NCBI GenBank assembly: GCA_018136815.1 | Contig: CM030931.1 | Location: 3,584,111-3,648,110 of the forward strand | Source: Isochrysis galbana | Taxonomy: Eukaryota; Haptophyta; Isochrysidales; Isochrysidaceae | Direction: 5' to 3' | DNA: 64,000 nt | In this document: one piece after another, positions 32,017-42,528 of the stretch | How positions within the stretch are numbered: the stretch's first letter is position 1 | Layout of the letters: each line of letters starts with the position of its first letter | Position numbers and translations under genes: made by a program | The notes under the pieces: generated by a model | Told to the model about the DNA's origin: nothing | Seen by the model: the letters and a program-made list of their open reading frames with translations, nothing else | Databases searched by the model: none

Positions 32017-33219
32017 ATATGACTAGAGTATCTATCTATCTCCCTACGAGTAGAGTACTCACAGTAGTACTCCCTCCTCTCATTCAGTGTCGAACTGGCT
32101 CGGTGTTCTGACTAGCAAAGGAAGGCCCCACTTCTAAATGAAATACCACTCGTATCCTTTGCACAGTTGTGCATATCGCCATGCGTTTTCCCCCTCTTCC
32201 TGCGGCCGAGAAGATTCTTCTGAGAATCCGGAGCCGTCGTAATGTATTCCGTAGAAATCAGTTGTAGGAGTAGTGTTGTAATGTTGTAATATACCTCCAT
32301 GCTAACGTGTATAGGATAACTAGGAATTTCGGCGCTTTGCCCCCGGGGTACATGAAGAAGTCATCTGGGATAATTTCTTCTCTGCTTCTACCACTCTCGG
32401 GGGTATAGCGAGCCAAGTTGTTCAGCGTTTCGAGTATGCTGACGATCCTCGGGCATTCGCCCCTGCGCCCCTGCCCCCGTTGGTGGTTTGGCTTCTAGCT
32501 AGCTTCGGTGTTCGTTAGAGTTTTGGCGTACCTCCTAAAGTTCTCGCCGAATTTCAGTTTATCTAGGACCACCTAAGGCTAGGCGGTCTCTATAGACGCG
32601 CCTCCATGCGTGAGCATGGCTTGGCTTCATGTTGAATTTTGTACGCTTTCTAGACAGACAACCCCCATCCCCATTGGGGGCTGTGATTGGTGGTGCCGGG
32701 CCGGCCCCTCGTGCCTGAGCACGAGGGCGGTACCACAACAGTGTCGGGGCCAGGCCCGGAGGCCTCCCCTAATATTAATGGAGTTGATGGGCGTCGCGTG
32801 CTGTGGTTGTGGGTGGTTGTAGCTTGTCGTGAGGGCTGGTGTGATGGTTTGCATGGCAGCCAGCCATGGCTGCCCTGCTGTGTTGTTCGCATGCTTCGAG
32901 GGCCGGCGCGCGCGATGTCTCGCGCGCACCTGGTTGGGGGGGTCGTCCGTCCGAGCGCGGGCGCTTCAGTGACGGTGGCGTGTCCATGAGCAAGTCGTCA
33001 TCCTCGGCGGCATCGGCGTGAGGCGGGGTGGGGCAGCGGGGCGCGCTCCATGACCCTATCAGTTTTTTGATAGTTCGGGCAGTCGGGCAGTCAGCAGTCG
33101 ACTCCAAGAATCACGCAAGACGCAAGTTTGGCCGACAAGTTTGCTGGGCAAATTCCGCTAAAAGCTAAAAGTATTTGCCTGGCCCTATGTAGTGTACAGT
33201 GTACCAGGGGCGACAAGCC
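32017..33219. other. Intergenic, palindromes only
   Basis: CCTCGTGCCTGAGCACGAGG (32706-32725) can form a stem-loop. 33020-33090 has a word (GCGGGGCGCGCTCCATGACC) resembling 43645-43665 and 58757-58777. No gene recognised. Confidence 0.45.
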
Positions 33220-33327
33220 GAGAGGCAGGTAGTGAGGGTGAGGGGGAGGAGTTACGGGGGAGAGGGCGTGGCTACACGGTAGAGTCCTAGAGCCACGGGC
33301 GAGGCGCGAATATTAAAAGCTTTTTTA
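33220..33327 (+). repeat. Solo 3' tail of LINE family 2
   Basis: AGAGGGCGTGGCTACACGGT, AGAGTCC, AGCCACG, GCGAGGCGCGAATATTAAAA and a closing T run. It is the reverse complement of the block at 26796-26935 and 62859-62985. Confidence 0.8.
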
Positions 33328-34374
33328 GAATCACAAGCTAACCCACAACCCACACCGAATGCTAAGGCCTCTTCTCGGAAGCCAGCCACGTCTACATCCA
33401 AATACACACGCCCGTACTTCACCACGGCTCGTGGCAGTCTCGCCGCGGCCTCGGCAGCGCCGGCCGGAAACCTTGGAAGAACCAGCATACACGATTACCA
33501 CCCAAAAACCCATGGAACAGAAAGCATACACCACTAGCACGCACGAGCAAACCCACAGACACCGGCATGGCACCACGCAAATCCACACACCAAGAACATC
33601 AACATCATGCGACTCCAAGAAACAGAAATCGAGGCAAAGACAAAGAGCAACGGTGGAGCGTGGTCCGCCCTTGCGAGAAGAAAGAGCGTTGGGGCGCCAA
33701 AGAGCCGGCATCAAACGGCTAAGCGGTGCCCTATTCTCAGCGCTCATATGTGCCCCAAGCCTTCTGGTGCTTTTCGGAGCGCAGGGCTCGGATGCCTCGT
33801 AGGAGCCATGCCACACGACTCCATTCACGCATCGAACGTGCGTGCTCGATAGAGCCCATCACACCGTCGCAACACGACAAGTTGGAGCGAGAGGCAGCAA
33901 ATCGAGGCAGGTATGTGTGGATTCCGTGCGTTCGTGGGCGAAAGTCGGCAGCTAAACATGGCTGGCAAGACGTCGATTCAATGAACACGAATCCTCAAAA
34001 AGGCGCGGCGGCAGCGAACCCCTCGGAAGAGCACGCGCAGGACTGGGTCTTGGGCCCCGGTGAGATGCATGAGAAAAAGGCGTGTGAGCCGAGGCACACA
34101 TAACGGTGCGCGTCGCCCGACGACCGTCGAAGAGGGCGAGGAGGGGAGGCGGGGGCTCTGCGAGAGCAAAGCAGATACGGCCTGGAGTGATAGAATGATA
34201 GAAGGCCTCGCGCGATTTGCGCATAGAGTGTCATCTGGTCTGCTAGACTGAGTGAGGAGCCTATGATGGCTGGTGAAGGATGTCATGGCCGAGAGAAGTG
34301 CGAGGATAACCCGCAGCCAGTGCGAGCCGCGCGTCCCGTATTGACCTTTTGGCTGTGCGTACTCGATGGCACGT
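33328..34374. other. Intergenic, no gene recognised
   Basis: A frame at 33359-33802 is open but low in information (Thr/Arg/Ser-rich). I see no motif. Confidence 0.4.
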
Positions 34375-36051
34375 TTAGTCCGATTCATCATCATAATCGT
34401 GCTCCATGAAATCCACCTTGTACCGCAGAATTCCACCCACCCCGCCAAAGCCCTTGACGAATTGCGAGCCCTCCTGCGACCGGTTTGTGACGAATTCAAG
34501 CGTCGCTCCGAAGTTTTTGTAGTTGGATGCGAACCACTCGACCAGCTGCACCTTCTCAACCACCTCAAGCTCGGTGCCGTCCTTGCTCAAGAGATTAGTC
34601 GGGTCTTTCTCGCCCTCCACTGTCAGGTGCTTGATGATCTCGTCGCCCGTGCTGGGGTCTTTCAATGTGTATCTCATATCGGTCAGGTTCTCCCACACTA
34701 TCAGAGTCTGCACCGCACCCATCTCAAGCCCCTTGAGCGTGTCCTCAATCCCAAAGCAGAACTTGCCCGTGTCCTGCGAGATTTGCTCAAAGTACTGCGA
34801 AATGAGCTTCTTCTCCTGCACGAATCGCACATTGCCGAGCGTCTCCTGCGAGAGCTCGATGGCCTGATTGAAGCCGTTCTCGCCGCCATAGGAGACATCA
34901 ACCGTCTTCAACACTTTGGCGGCAAGTCGGGGGTCGAACTTGTCCGACTCCGAGAGCACCACCTTAAAGTCAGCGGAACCCGCAAGAACTAGACCCGCCA
35001 CGTTGCACTGCGAGACGGCGGAGGCGGTGATCGGAGGTCAACACTCGTGAGCGCTCGGAAAGGGTGAAGCGGGAGGGGGGGGGGGGGGGGCACGGGGAGA
35101 GGGGGGGGGCAGCGTCATCTGCATCACAAGCAAACGGCAAGCACGGCTCGCGGGAACACCTTGTCATTGGTGATGAACATCTGCGTGGCAATCTCCGCGC
35201 ATTTCGTTACATAGTTTTGCCGCTTCTCCAGACGCAGGCGAGCGAAACGAAGCGCAGACTGACCACCACGACCGTGCTTCTTCGGCAGATCGACAGAGAA
35301 TTTGTGGATCACCTCACGTGCATTGCCAGAGAGCGTGCCGTACAGGCATCCGTTGCCATCCATAACGATGAAACCAAACTTGTCATCCGACTCAAGGAGC
35401 TCCTGCAGAGCCTCGGTGTGGAACTTGTTGTCGCACAAGTAGAGCGAGGTGTTGATCGGCTTAAAAGGCTCGAAGTCAATGTTAACCTTACGCTCCTTGT
35501 TCTCCTCGGTGAGGATGGTGCCGCAATAGATTACAAGGCCATTGGGTGGTACCTGCAAGGGCAGCAGGATTGTGTAGGCGACTGGCATCCATACCGCACG
35601 GCCATGCGCCAGAACAGCCACCACCCAGCGCACGTTTTTCAGTCACGCTAGGCGGTCCAGCTGGCAAGCCGCACCTTGGTGAAGAGCTTGAGGCGCTGCT
35701 GCGTTGAGGTGATCGCAGAGAGCACCGAAAGACGATTCACACGTGACTTGATATTAGACGCAGTGCCATACTCTTCCGCAAGCATCTTGGAGGCTTGTGC
35801 AATTTGCGAGCCCGGAGGTAGAATGAGCGAGATCATGCTAGTACCATTGCTGCATGCCAAGGAGAATGCCACACGTGTCAGCTCTCGCCTCGCCGATTGA
35901 CGCTGGCATCGGCGCGCAGGGGCATCGGTGCGCAGGTGTAACGGCTAAGCGGGGATGGTCACCCGCGTGCCGCCTCGAGGTTCTTGATAAGCTTCTTAAT
36001 CTTCCAGATTTCGATCTCTGCCTCAGCGCGCTTGTCCTCCTCCGTCGACAT
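34375..36051 (-). CDS. Eukaryotic peptide chain release factor 1 (eRF1), four exons
   Basis: Exons 36051-35963, 35849-35675, 35552-35160 and 35007-34375 (introns 113, 122 and 152 nt; phases 2, 0, 0) give about 429 residues, the usual size. It recognises all three stop codons in the ribosomal A site and triggers release of the peptide, with eRF3. Hallmarks are present at standard places: GTS at 32-34, NIKS at 62-65, YLCDNKF (YxCxxxF) at 126-132, and GRGGQ with the catalytic GGQ at 184-186. The eRF3-binding C-terminal domain ends in the acidic HDYDDESD. Canonical NIKS and YxCxxxF motifs argue for the standard genetic code, in keeping with the stop codons of the other genes. The start is set by the conserved opening [20 protein letters not shown]. 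Confidence 0.96.
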
Positions 36052-37267
36052 GCTGCCTAAGAAGGAGGAGGAGGAAGGAGAGCGGCCCAGCTCAGAAGAG
36101 AATCCTAACGCCGACGCCTTGTGCTGTTGCGTGCAGAGGCAGCAGAGTATACTGCCTGCTGTTCAGCGGCTGCGCTCGTCCGGCTGCCTCTCACTCCGCG
36201 TGTCTGTCCCCGCCTAAGCGCTTGCTAGCTCTGCCGTCTGTCCTGTGTGGCGCACTCCCTCTCCCTCCCTCCCTCTCCCTCTTCTTTGATCTCAAGGCAG
36301 GAATCTCTCTCTGCGAGCGCTGAGCGGAGAGAGAAAGCGAGAGAACAGAGCGAGCGAGCAAGCGAGTTTAGGTTGGGCGTCGAGGGTCGAATGGGCTGGC
36401 CGCGTCCCACGCCGGCCAGGCAGAGCGAGGGAGAAACGAAGGGAGAGAGATGGAGGGGCGGGGGGTTGGGGGGAAGGGCAGCGGGGAAGCGCACCTCCTC
36501 CCCCCGGCGCGCAGTCAGGAGAGCGAGGAAGAGAGAGAGATGGACGTGAGAGTCCGAGGAGAGCTCCCGGCGGACCCGAATAATACATATTAAATGGGGA
36601 CCGAAACATTAAAAATTAATGCGGAGGCCAAGAGGAAGTGGTATACCATATCATCACAGACCCTCCGCGCTTCTTGGCACTATTTTTTGTAGTTTTCTCT
36701 AGTGGACAGTCAGGACCTCTTGAGTAAGGTACCATCCTTCTCCCCTTTTCTCCTTCTCACCTCGCTTCCACAGCCACTCTCTTCCCCCCTTTCGGGTCCG
36801 TTCCCTCTATCCTCCCCACCGCGCTCCTCTACTCTTTCACATATATCTCGGACGCCCAGTCTCCTTGGTTTCCTCCCCGTCGGCAGCCCTCGAAACCATG
36901 ATTCTCTTCTCCCCTCTTCTCTCTCTCTCCCCCCCCCCCCCCCACGTACACATCAATGCTAAGAAAATCTGCCGCCGACCACCCCACACCAGCCATAGAC
37001 AAGAAGAAAGATTAGCAATAAACACTCAAGTAGGAGTAAAGTCCGAGGAGAGGTTCTCCTCGCCTCCCCTCCCCCCGCCGCCGCGAGCACGTGTCCGTCC
37101 CGCGCCGCGGAGGCACGTACGCGCCGCGTAGATCTTAGAAAAGGCCGCGCCCACACAAAAGGCGCCAGAGGACGCAGTCAGTGTGCAGCAAGGCTACCTA
37201 GTACCTATTAGTCTATTAGTATATTAATACCCCATTAATAGGGGGTTTTGGCGCCCAACCTATCTGT
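36052..37267. other. eRF1 5' flank and intergenic DNA
   Basis: 36060-36560 is GA/CT-rich, 36920-36945 ends in a C run, and 37195-37250 is A/T-rich with near-palindromic ATTAATACCCCATTAATAGG. No gene recognised. Confidence 0.45.
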
Positions 37268-37420
37268 TAAGCGGCGGCAGGAAGCACCTTTGAATGTGCT
37301 TCGCGACAGTTGAGTGTTCTAAGCTCCATATATATTGTAAACACACCCCGCACCCCGTCCTCGAGGCAACTGCAACTGTGACATGCAGCACCTTTCAGGG
37401 TCAAACTATAACAATAGTTT
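37268..37420 (-). repeat. Hairpin-bearing repeat, inverse copy of 31863-32016
   Basis: AGCGGCGGCAGGAAGCACCT, GCGACAGTTG, TAAGCTCCATATAT, CCCCGTCCTCGAGGCAACTG and GCAGCACCTTTC match the reverse complement of 31863-32016. Confidence 0.75.
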
Positions 37421-37624
37421 TGATAAATAACTATGGACATTTGATAGCTCCATTCGACTGATGTCCCATAATTGACGGACCGACACCTCAGAGGCATACA
37501 AGCGACCACCACGTGCGAGAGAGACCAAGCAGCCAGAGCCAGAGGCCCATCAGCCGCACGACAACACTTGACCAATAACAACAGGCCTGCCCGGAACCCA
37601 CACTCTGAACCATATCCGAACCAG

Positions 37625-37795
37625 GCTCGTGGTAGTGCACCTGAGCAGAACCCCGGATACCGAAGACAAAGGAATGAAGGGGGCAAGGGGAGGAGGTGGT
37701 GGAATAAATTGAATAAGTTAAGGGCGATGTCAGTAGGGATAGGGAAGTACCCTAGTCTAGTAGGTGTGTAGCCCAGAATCTTCAGATGTTTTTTT
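37625..37795 (+). repeat. Retroelement-like tail, second copy of 27745-27925
   Basis: Same ordered blocks as 27745-27925, ending AGAATCTTCAGATG and nine T. Confidence 0.75.
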
Positions 37796-38096
37796 TTGGG
37801 TGCAATTGTGAAAAGTCGATTTTTACCGTCCCCACCGCCAACCACAACCACAACCGCACCTCTATGAACTATTATTAAGAAGTTTTTTTTCAACTTCCCA
37901 CCGAGACTTCAACGACCCCCCTACCGGGAAACCGACTCGCACAATAGTCCGGTACTCTCGTGGCACAGGAGGAAGGAGAGAACCGAACCGCTAGGGGCCG
38001 GAGCACCCCGCCCAACCCTTGCACTCCCCCATCAACCTTGAACCTTGGCCCCTACGTCCTACCTACGCACAAGCACAAGGGACAAGGGGAGGAGCC

Positions 38097-38190
38097 GCAA
38101 GGCAGGCGGGGGGGGGGGAGTTTAGGGGGATAGGGCGTGGCTACACGGTAGAGTCCCTTAGCCACGTGCGAGGCGAGAATATCAAAAGGT
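38097..38190 (+). repeat. Solo 3' tail of LINE family 2
   Basis: ATAGGGCGTGGCTACACGGT, AGAGTCCC, AGCCACGTGCGAGGCGAGAA and ATCAAAAGG match 33220-33327. Confidence 0.8.
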
Positions 38191-38480
38191 TATGTATCTC
38201 GATGGCTCGTGAACTCCGAACGCACTGATACTACGTGTACTACGACATATTGAACAATCCCATTGCACAAGCCCCACCCATCGACGGAAGCTCGAGCATC
38301 GTCGACAGAGCACACACTGTACCCGTCGTCAGCCAAGGAAACACAACCCTGCTGCAATCATCGATCACTCAATCGAGCAAGTTGTCATTCTTCATTGGTT
38401 ATGGATATCAATCCTTGTGTTTGCTATTTGCTTGTCCGCCTACATGAAGTCTGCGAACTTCCTCCTGTTCCATGTGTTCA

Positions 38481-39392
38481 TCACAAAGACTTTGGCCTAC
38501 CACCAATCGAGCTCGCCAACTTTTCGCCTCGGTCTAGTTGACTACCGCTCGGACCATCGCTTACGATAGATCTTGCGGAGGGGGCAGCGGTAGAGCTGGC
38601 ATTAGACACCCGGTAGACTTCAGATCGGTGGTCGCGGAGATAGTCCTCTACGCTGATGGCTTCAGGCTCGTCCATCTCCAGGGGAGCTAGTCTATGCAAA
38701 CGATAGGATACGAATGTGTTCCACAGTACTGCGCTTGCGAGCGCGGCAGCCGGCTGATACTTGAGAGGGAGGAGGATGTATGAGCTGATCCCCGTCACAG
38801 CCCAAAACGTCCACATTTTGCCAAGCATGTGCAACCAATCTGCATCGATGTGCGCCCTGGCTGAGTCCAGCCCTCGACCTTCGAGCAGTGGCAGGAAACC
38901 AACTGCGCCCAGAAGCACGACGGGAGCGAACAGGGCCTGATCGAGCGTCAGCCTGACGGCTGACTCGTAAGTGTTTCCTGGGAACTTGTGCGCGAGCGCT
39001 CTATACCAGACATGGCCTCCGCACCCGACGACGAGCAAGCCGAAGGCAGCCATGCCGCCCATGCGTACAACTGCCGACTCACGAGTCCCCAGCTCGCGTT
39101 CCCCGCGCCAGCCCATCACCTGCTCGAGCGCTTGGCAGAGTGCATCGCCCGCTGCCGCCGCTCCACCCGCTGACAGCAAACTCCCAGCGACCGGCCGGCG
39201 TTCGAGCAGGCGTGCGTGCCAGCGGAGTGGCATGGGAAGCTCCTGGCAGCCGCTCACCACCCGACGCGCCGTCGCCACGTCGTGCCACCCCCGGTGAGAT
39301 GCGGCGCGCAAGCGGGGCAACAGCGACGATCGCATCTCTCCGCCGCTCGTCGTCTCGGTCTCAACCGCTGGCCCATGGGACGGGAAGAACAC
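38481..39392 (-). CDS. Mpv17/PMP22-family membrane protein
   Basis: A single-exon protein of 303 residues (or 284 from Met20). The family forms small channels or transporters in the inner mitochondrial or peroxisomal membrane. Conserved landmarks are present: a Gly/Ala-rich start of the first helix (about 75-90), HVWYRAL at 127-133, LDQALFAPVVL at 150-160, WTFWAVTGISS at 194-204, and the C-terminal signature LLPLKYQPAAALASAVLWNT at 208-226 followed by FVSYR. The N-terminal 50 residues are Arg/Ser-rich and could be a mitochondrial presequence. The last 65 residues are a hydrophilic extension beyond the family's usual end. It is divergent from the SET-domain gene, 126 bases between start codons. 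Confidence 0.85.
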   Translation of the reverse strand: MFFPSHGPAVETETTSGGEMRSSLLPRLRAASHRGWHDVATARRVVSGCQELPMPLRWHARLLERRPVAGSLLSAGGAAAAGDALCQALEQVMGWRGERELGTRESAVVRMGGMAAFGLLVVGCGGHVWYRALAHKFPGNTYESAVRLTLDQALFAPVVLLGAVGFLPLLEGRGLDSARAHIDADWLHMLGKMWTFWAVTGISSYILLPLKYQPAAALASAVLWNTFVSYRLHRLAPLEMDEPEAISVEDYLRDHRSEVYRVSNASSTAAPSARSIVSDGPSGSQLDRGEKLASSIGGRPKSL

Positions 39393-39518
39393 ATCCTTCC
39401 TTCCCCATTTTTCTCTGAGTACTGAGTACTTTATTTGATTAACTTGTAGAGGAGAGAGAGGAGAGAGGGGAGAGCGTAGCGGAAGGGAGAGGGCGCCCGC
39501 GACCCCCTCTCGCTGCGG
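39393..39518. promoter_or_regulatory. Shared bidirectional promoter region
   Basis: Only 126 bases separate the start codons of the Mpv17-like gene (minus) and the SET gene (plus), so both promoters and 5' UTRs must lie here. It holds GAGTACTGAGTACTTTATTT and a GGAGAGAGAGGAGAGAGGGG tract. No TATA box can be assigned with confidence. Inferred from gene arrangement. Confidence 0.6.
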
Positions 39519-41075
39519 ATGCCTCGCGAGCGTAAGCGGCGGGTGGACTCTCTCGAACCGGAGGAGCTGGCTGAAGAGGCAGACGAGTACTCACGCTGGC
39601 TTCGCGCGCACGGCGTCGTGTGGAGCGGTCGCCGGCTACGCACGACGACAGATGGAGTCGTGGCCGGCTGGGGCTGCGTTGCCACTGCACAGATTAAGAG
39701 AGGGGAGGAGCTGGTGAGAATCCCACGGGCTGCGTGCCTGGGCGCCGAGGCGGCCGAGGCCGATGCCGACGTGCAGGACAACGAGAAGGACAGTCAGCGG
39801 CGGATGGCGCTCGTGCTTGGCCGCGCTAGCGCGTCGGACGAGTGGGCGCCGTTTGTGCGGAAGCTCACGCGTGCCTCGTGCCCATGGCTCTGGCCTGAAG
39901 CGGAACAGCAGCGGCTATTCAAAGGAACAGAGCTCGGGCCTGTCCTCGCGATGAAGCGCAAAGCGCTCGCAGAAGAGCATGCCGCGCTCCCTCCAGACGC
40001 GGCCTATTCGTTAGAGGAGTATGTGGAGCTCTGCGGCCTCGCGGCGTCACACCTCAACCCGTGGTTTGGCGGCTGCATCGCACCCTTCAACACCACACTC
40101 AACTACTCATCTGAGCCCAATGTGGGATTCGAACCCAAGGGGGCGGATTTCGTGGTAGGCGTGGCTCTCCGAAAGATATCGGCGGGCGAGGAGCTCACAC
40201 AAGAGTACGCAGATGCTACCACTGACCTCATCTATAAGTATGGCTTCGCACCTGGGCTAGCTCCAACTGACTGCAGTCCAATTGGGAGGGGCGAAGATGG
40301 TGCGCAGCCGGAAACGTTGGAAGATGACGTAGTCTCGATCAGCCTCGAAGAGCTCGTTCGCTGCGTGCACGCCGCCTGCCCATCGCTCGCGGATAGCTAC
40401 GCAGGCATGACGAGCAGCTCCTCAAGTGTAGGCCATAGCCTCGCACTGGGGGCAGATCGAGTGACTGCCTTGGTCCGTGCGGGAGCAGTGGAGCCTTGCC
40501 CGTGGGATGGCCTTGGGAATCAGCTGACCCTGGAGCTCAGCCCAGATGGTGGAGGCACGGCAAGGCTTGTCGGTGCTGCAATTGTTCTCTGTGCACCTGA
40601 GGACAAGTGGCGTGCTACTGCTGCGGAATTAGAAACCTTGACCGCTGCAGCGACTCAAGTCGGCAGTGATGCCCAATCCAAGAGGAGCACGAGCGAGGAT
40701 GCACGGGTCGGTGATGACGACTTGGTGGCAGCGACGCTCTTGGGCTCGCTAGCAGGGGTCTCGCCCGAAGAGCGCAAAGCGCTCACTGAGCTGGCGGCCT
40801 CAGAAGGGGGCGAGGACGGTGACCCGTGGCCATCCCTTGTGACGGCCATTCTAGCGGGAGAGAAGGGCGAGAAGCGCTTCCCTGCCGCGTGGGTTGCTGC
40901 CAAAGAAGCGATTGGCAGGCGGCGCGCGCAGCTTGAGGAAGGGGCGAGGGGGGCCGGCGAGCCCAATGATTGCAAGATTGAAGGTGCTTGGAAGCTTGCT
41001 AGCCATCTGCGCCAGCTGGAGCGCTCCATACTCACTTCCGCGGATGAGGCAATCGTCGACGGTCTATTGGGCTAA
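39519..41075 (+). CDS. SET-domain protein methyltransferase, SETD6/Rubisco-LSMT type
   Basis: A single-exon protein of 518 residues. The split SET domain of this class is visible: GWGCVATAQIKRGEELVRIP at 50-69 (SAM-binding start), a long insert, SLEEYVELCGLAASH at 164-178, and the second half FNTTLNYSSEPNVGFEP at 190-206, FVVGVALRKISAGEELTQEY at 211-230, then DLIYKYGFAPG. The usual D-x-x-N-H-s core is changed to NYSSEPN, so Asn195 stands where the SAM-contacting Asn is expected but the following His is absent. The C-terminal half corresponds in place to the Rubisco-LSMT substrate-binding domain. Family members methylate lysines on non-histone proteins such as Rubisco, aldolase or ribosomal proteins; the substrate here is unknown. 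Confidence 0.82.
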   Translation: MPRERKRRVDSLEPEELAEEADEYSRWLRAHGVVWSGRRLRTTTDGVVAGWGCVATAQIKRGEELVRIPRAACLGAEAAEADADVQDNEKDSQRRMALVLGRASASDEWAPFVRKLTRASCPWLWPEAEQQRLFKGTELGPVLAMKRKALAEEHAALPPDAAYSLEEYVELCGLAASHLNPWFGGCIAPFNTTLNYSSEPNVGFEPKGADFVVGVALRKISAGEELTQEYADATTDLIYKYGFAPGLAPTDCSPIGRGEDGAQPETLEDDVVSISLEELVRCVHAACPSLADSYAGMTSSSSSVGHSLALGADRVTALVRAGAVEPCPWDGLGNQLTLELSPDGGGTARLVGAAIVLCAPEDKWRATAAELETLTAAATQVGSDAQSKRSTSEDARVGDDDLVAATLLGSLAGVSPEERKALTELAASEGGEDGDPWPSLVTAILAGEKGEKRFPAAWVAAKEAIGRRRAQLEEGARGAGEPNDCKIEGAWKLASHLRQLERSILTSADEAIVDGLLG

Positions 41076-42124
41076 GGGGCGTCTGCCTCGCCGCTCGTCG
41101 TAGCCTTGCTCACGTACTGCGGGTCTGTACTGCGCGACGATCGTCGATATCATCTTTTCATGTACGCGCCACGGATGGTCTGCATGATGTGTACCACCCA
41201 GCTTTTTTTTGGTTCGTGGGATGTAGCGCCGGCGCAAGACAATGCTAATCTTATTAGCAGGATCAAACCATTCTCATTGTTGCAGCTGGGGGGGGGGGGG
41301 GGGGCATTCCCTCCTCGCCGCTTGCGCCACCCCATGAGGCGGCTTGCGTAGTTCATTCGGTACCGTGGGAGGCGCGAGGCGGTGGCATGTTCATCCGGCC
41401 ACCACTGGCGGAAAACGTCCCGCTGCAGGCCCTTGGGGCCTATATAGTATTCATGCTGATGATGGTTATAGGCATGAATATTCGATCAGCCTCCCTTTTG
41501 GTGTCAGCATGCTGAGCAAAGGTCGCGTTCTGTCGAATATGGGACGGAATTGATATGACCCATCGCCAACTAGCAGTATCATGATAGGGCTCCTGTGCTC
41601 AGCCAACTTGCACTCCGCACAACCCGCCCGTTTGCTAACGAAAACAGGGCGCGCACCGATCGTATGTCGCGTCTACCTCATCCGTCTTCCGCGCAACCTA
41701 CAGGACGGTCAAACAGGGGCTTTTTAACTATTAGCAGTAAGGGTTGGGCTGCATTTTTGACCGTGGCGCGATGCCCATAAAAAACCTCCAGGGGGCGGCC
41801 ACCTGCCGCCACGAAAATCCTCAGCCTCGCCAAGAAAGCTGGTGCCATTCTTCCCCCCTCTCGCCCCCTCAGTCACGTGCGCTCACGCTCTACCCGTAAA
41901 GAATTTGCGGTCGCCCCCGCGGGGGGATCGGTTCCTTTATATCTAAGCTACATTCGGCATTTGATTCCCGCCCCGATGCAGATGCAGCGCCGTGTCGGGC
42001 TGCCGACAATCCGACCACCCCCTGACCCTCGGGCGTTGTTGCCCGCGCAACCCATCCAGCTCCTCACAGCGCGCGCACGCGGCTACCCTGGCTACCGGAG
42101 ACCTCGCCCCGACCATCCCGACCC
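41076..42124. other. Intergenic region
   Basis: A G run lies at 41289-41304. CCGTTTGCTAACGAAAACAG at 41629-41648 recurs at 42941-42960 as CCGTTTGCTAACGCAAACAG. No gene recognised. Confidence 0.45.
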
Positions 42125-42275
42125 GCAAAATTTTTTTTCCAGCTCGGAAGATGCGCACCTGCACTGAGCCGCTGGCCGATGCCGCACGCCGACGCAGGTG
42201 AAGACGCAGGTGAAGATGTCCCTGCGGGCCTTGCAGAGACCCCGGCGGAGCCCGGGGGCGGGCGGGCTGGTCATC
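42125..42275 (-). repeat. Dispersed repeat, inverse copy of 27500-27690
   Basis: AGCCGCTGGCCGATGCCGCA, GACGCAGGTGAAGACGCAGG, TGAAGATGTCCCTGCGGGCC and CCCGGGGGCGGGCGGGCTGG match the reverse complement of 27540-27650. A shorter related piece is at 58600-58660. Confidence 0.8.
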
Positions 42276-42528
42276 TGAGCACGCCGCTCCATCGCCGCTG
42301 TCTCAGTTGCCTGTTGTCGTTCACCTGCGGACTAATGCAAATTTTCGCATTTCTTATTTCTTACTAAAAAGTAAAAAGATTCTTACCTTTTTTTGATCTG
42401 TGTGTGACGGTCAGTTTTTTTGTCGCTTTTTGTGGTTTTCTTCGCTCTCAGGTCGTCGCGTGCCGCCTGCGCGCGGCATGGGCTCCCTCTGGGGGGGATA
42501 TATTATAATAATAATAATAATAATCTAA
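42276..42528. other. Short spacer ending in a (TAA)n tract
   Basis: 42502-42524 is an AT-rich TAA/ATA repeat abutting the next inverted repeat. No gene. Confidence 0.6.

Noticed and set aside
34366-35651. Plus-strand frames opposite eRF1
   Set aside because: Antisense shadows of conserved eRF1 exons.
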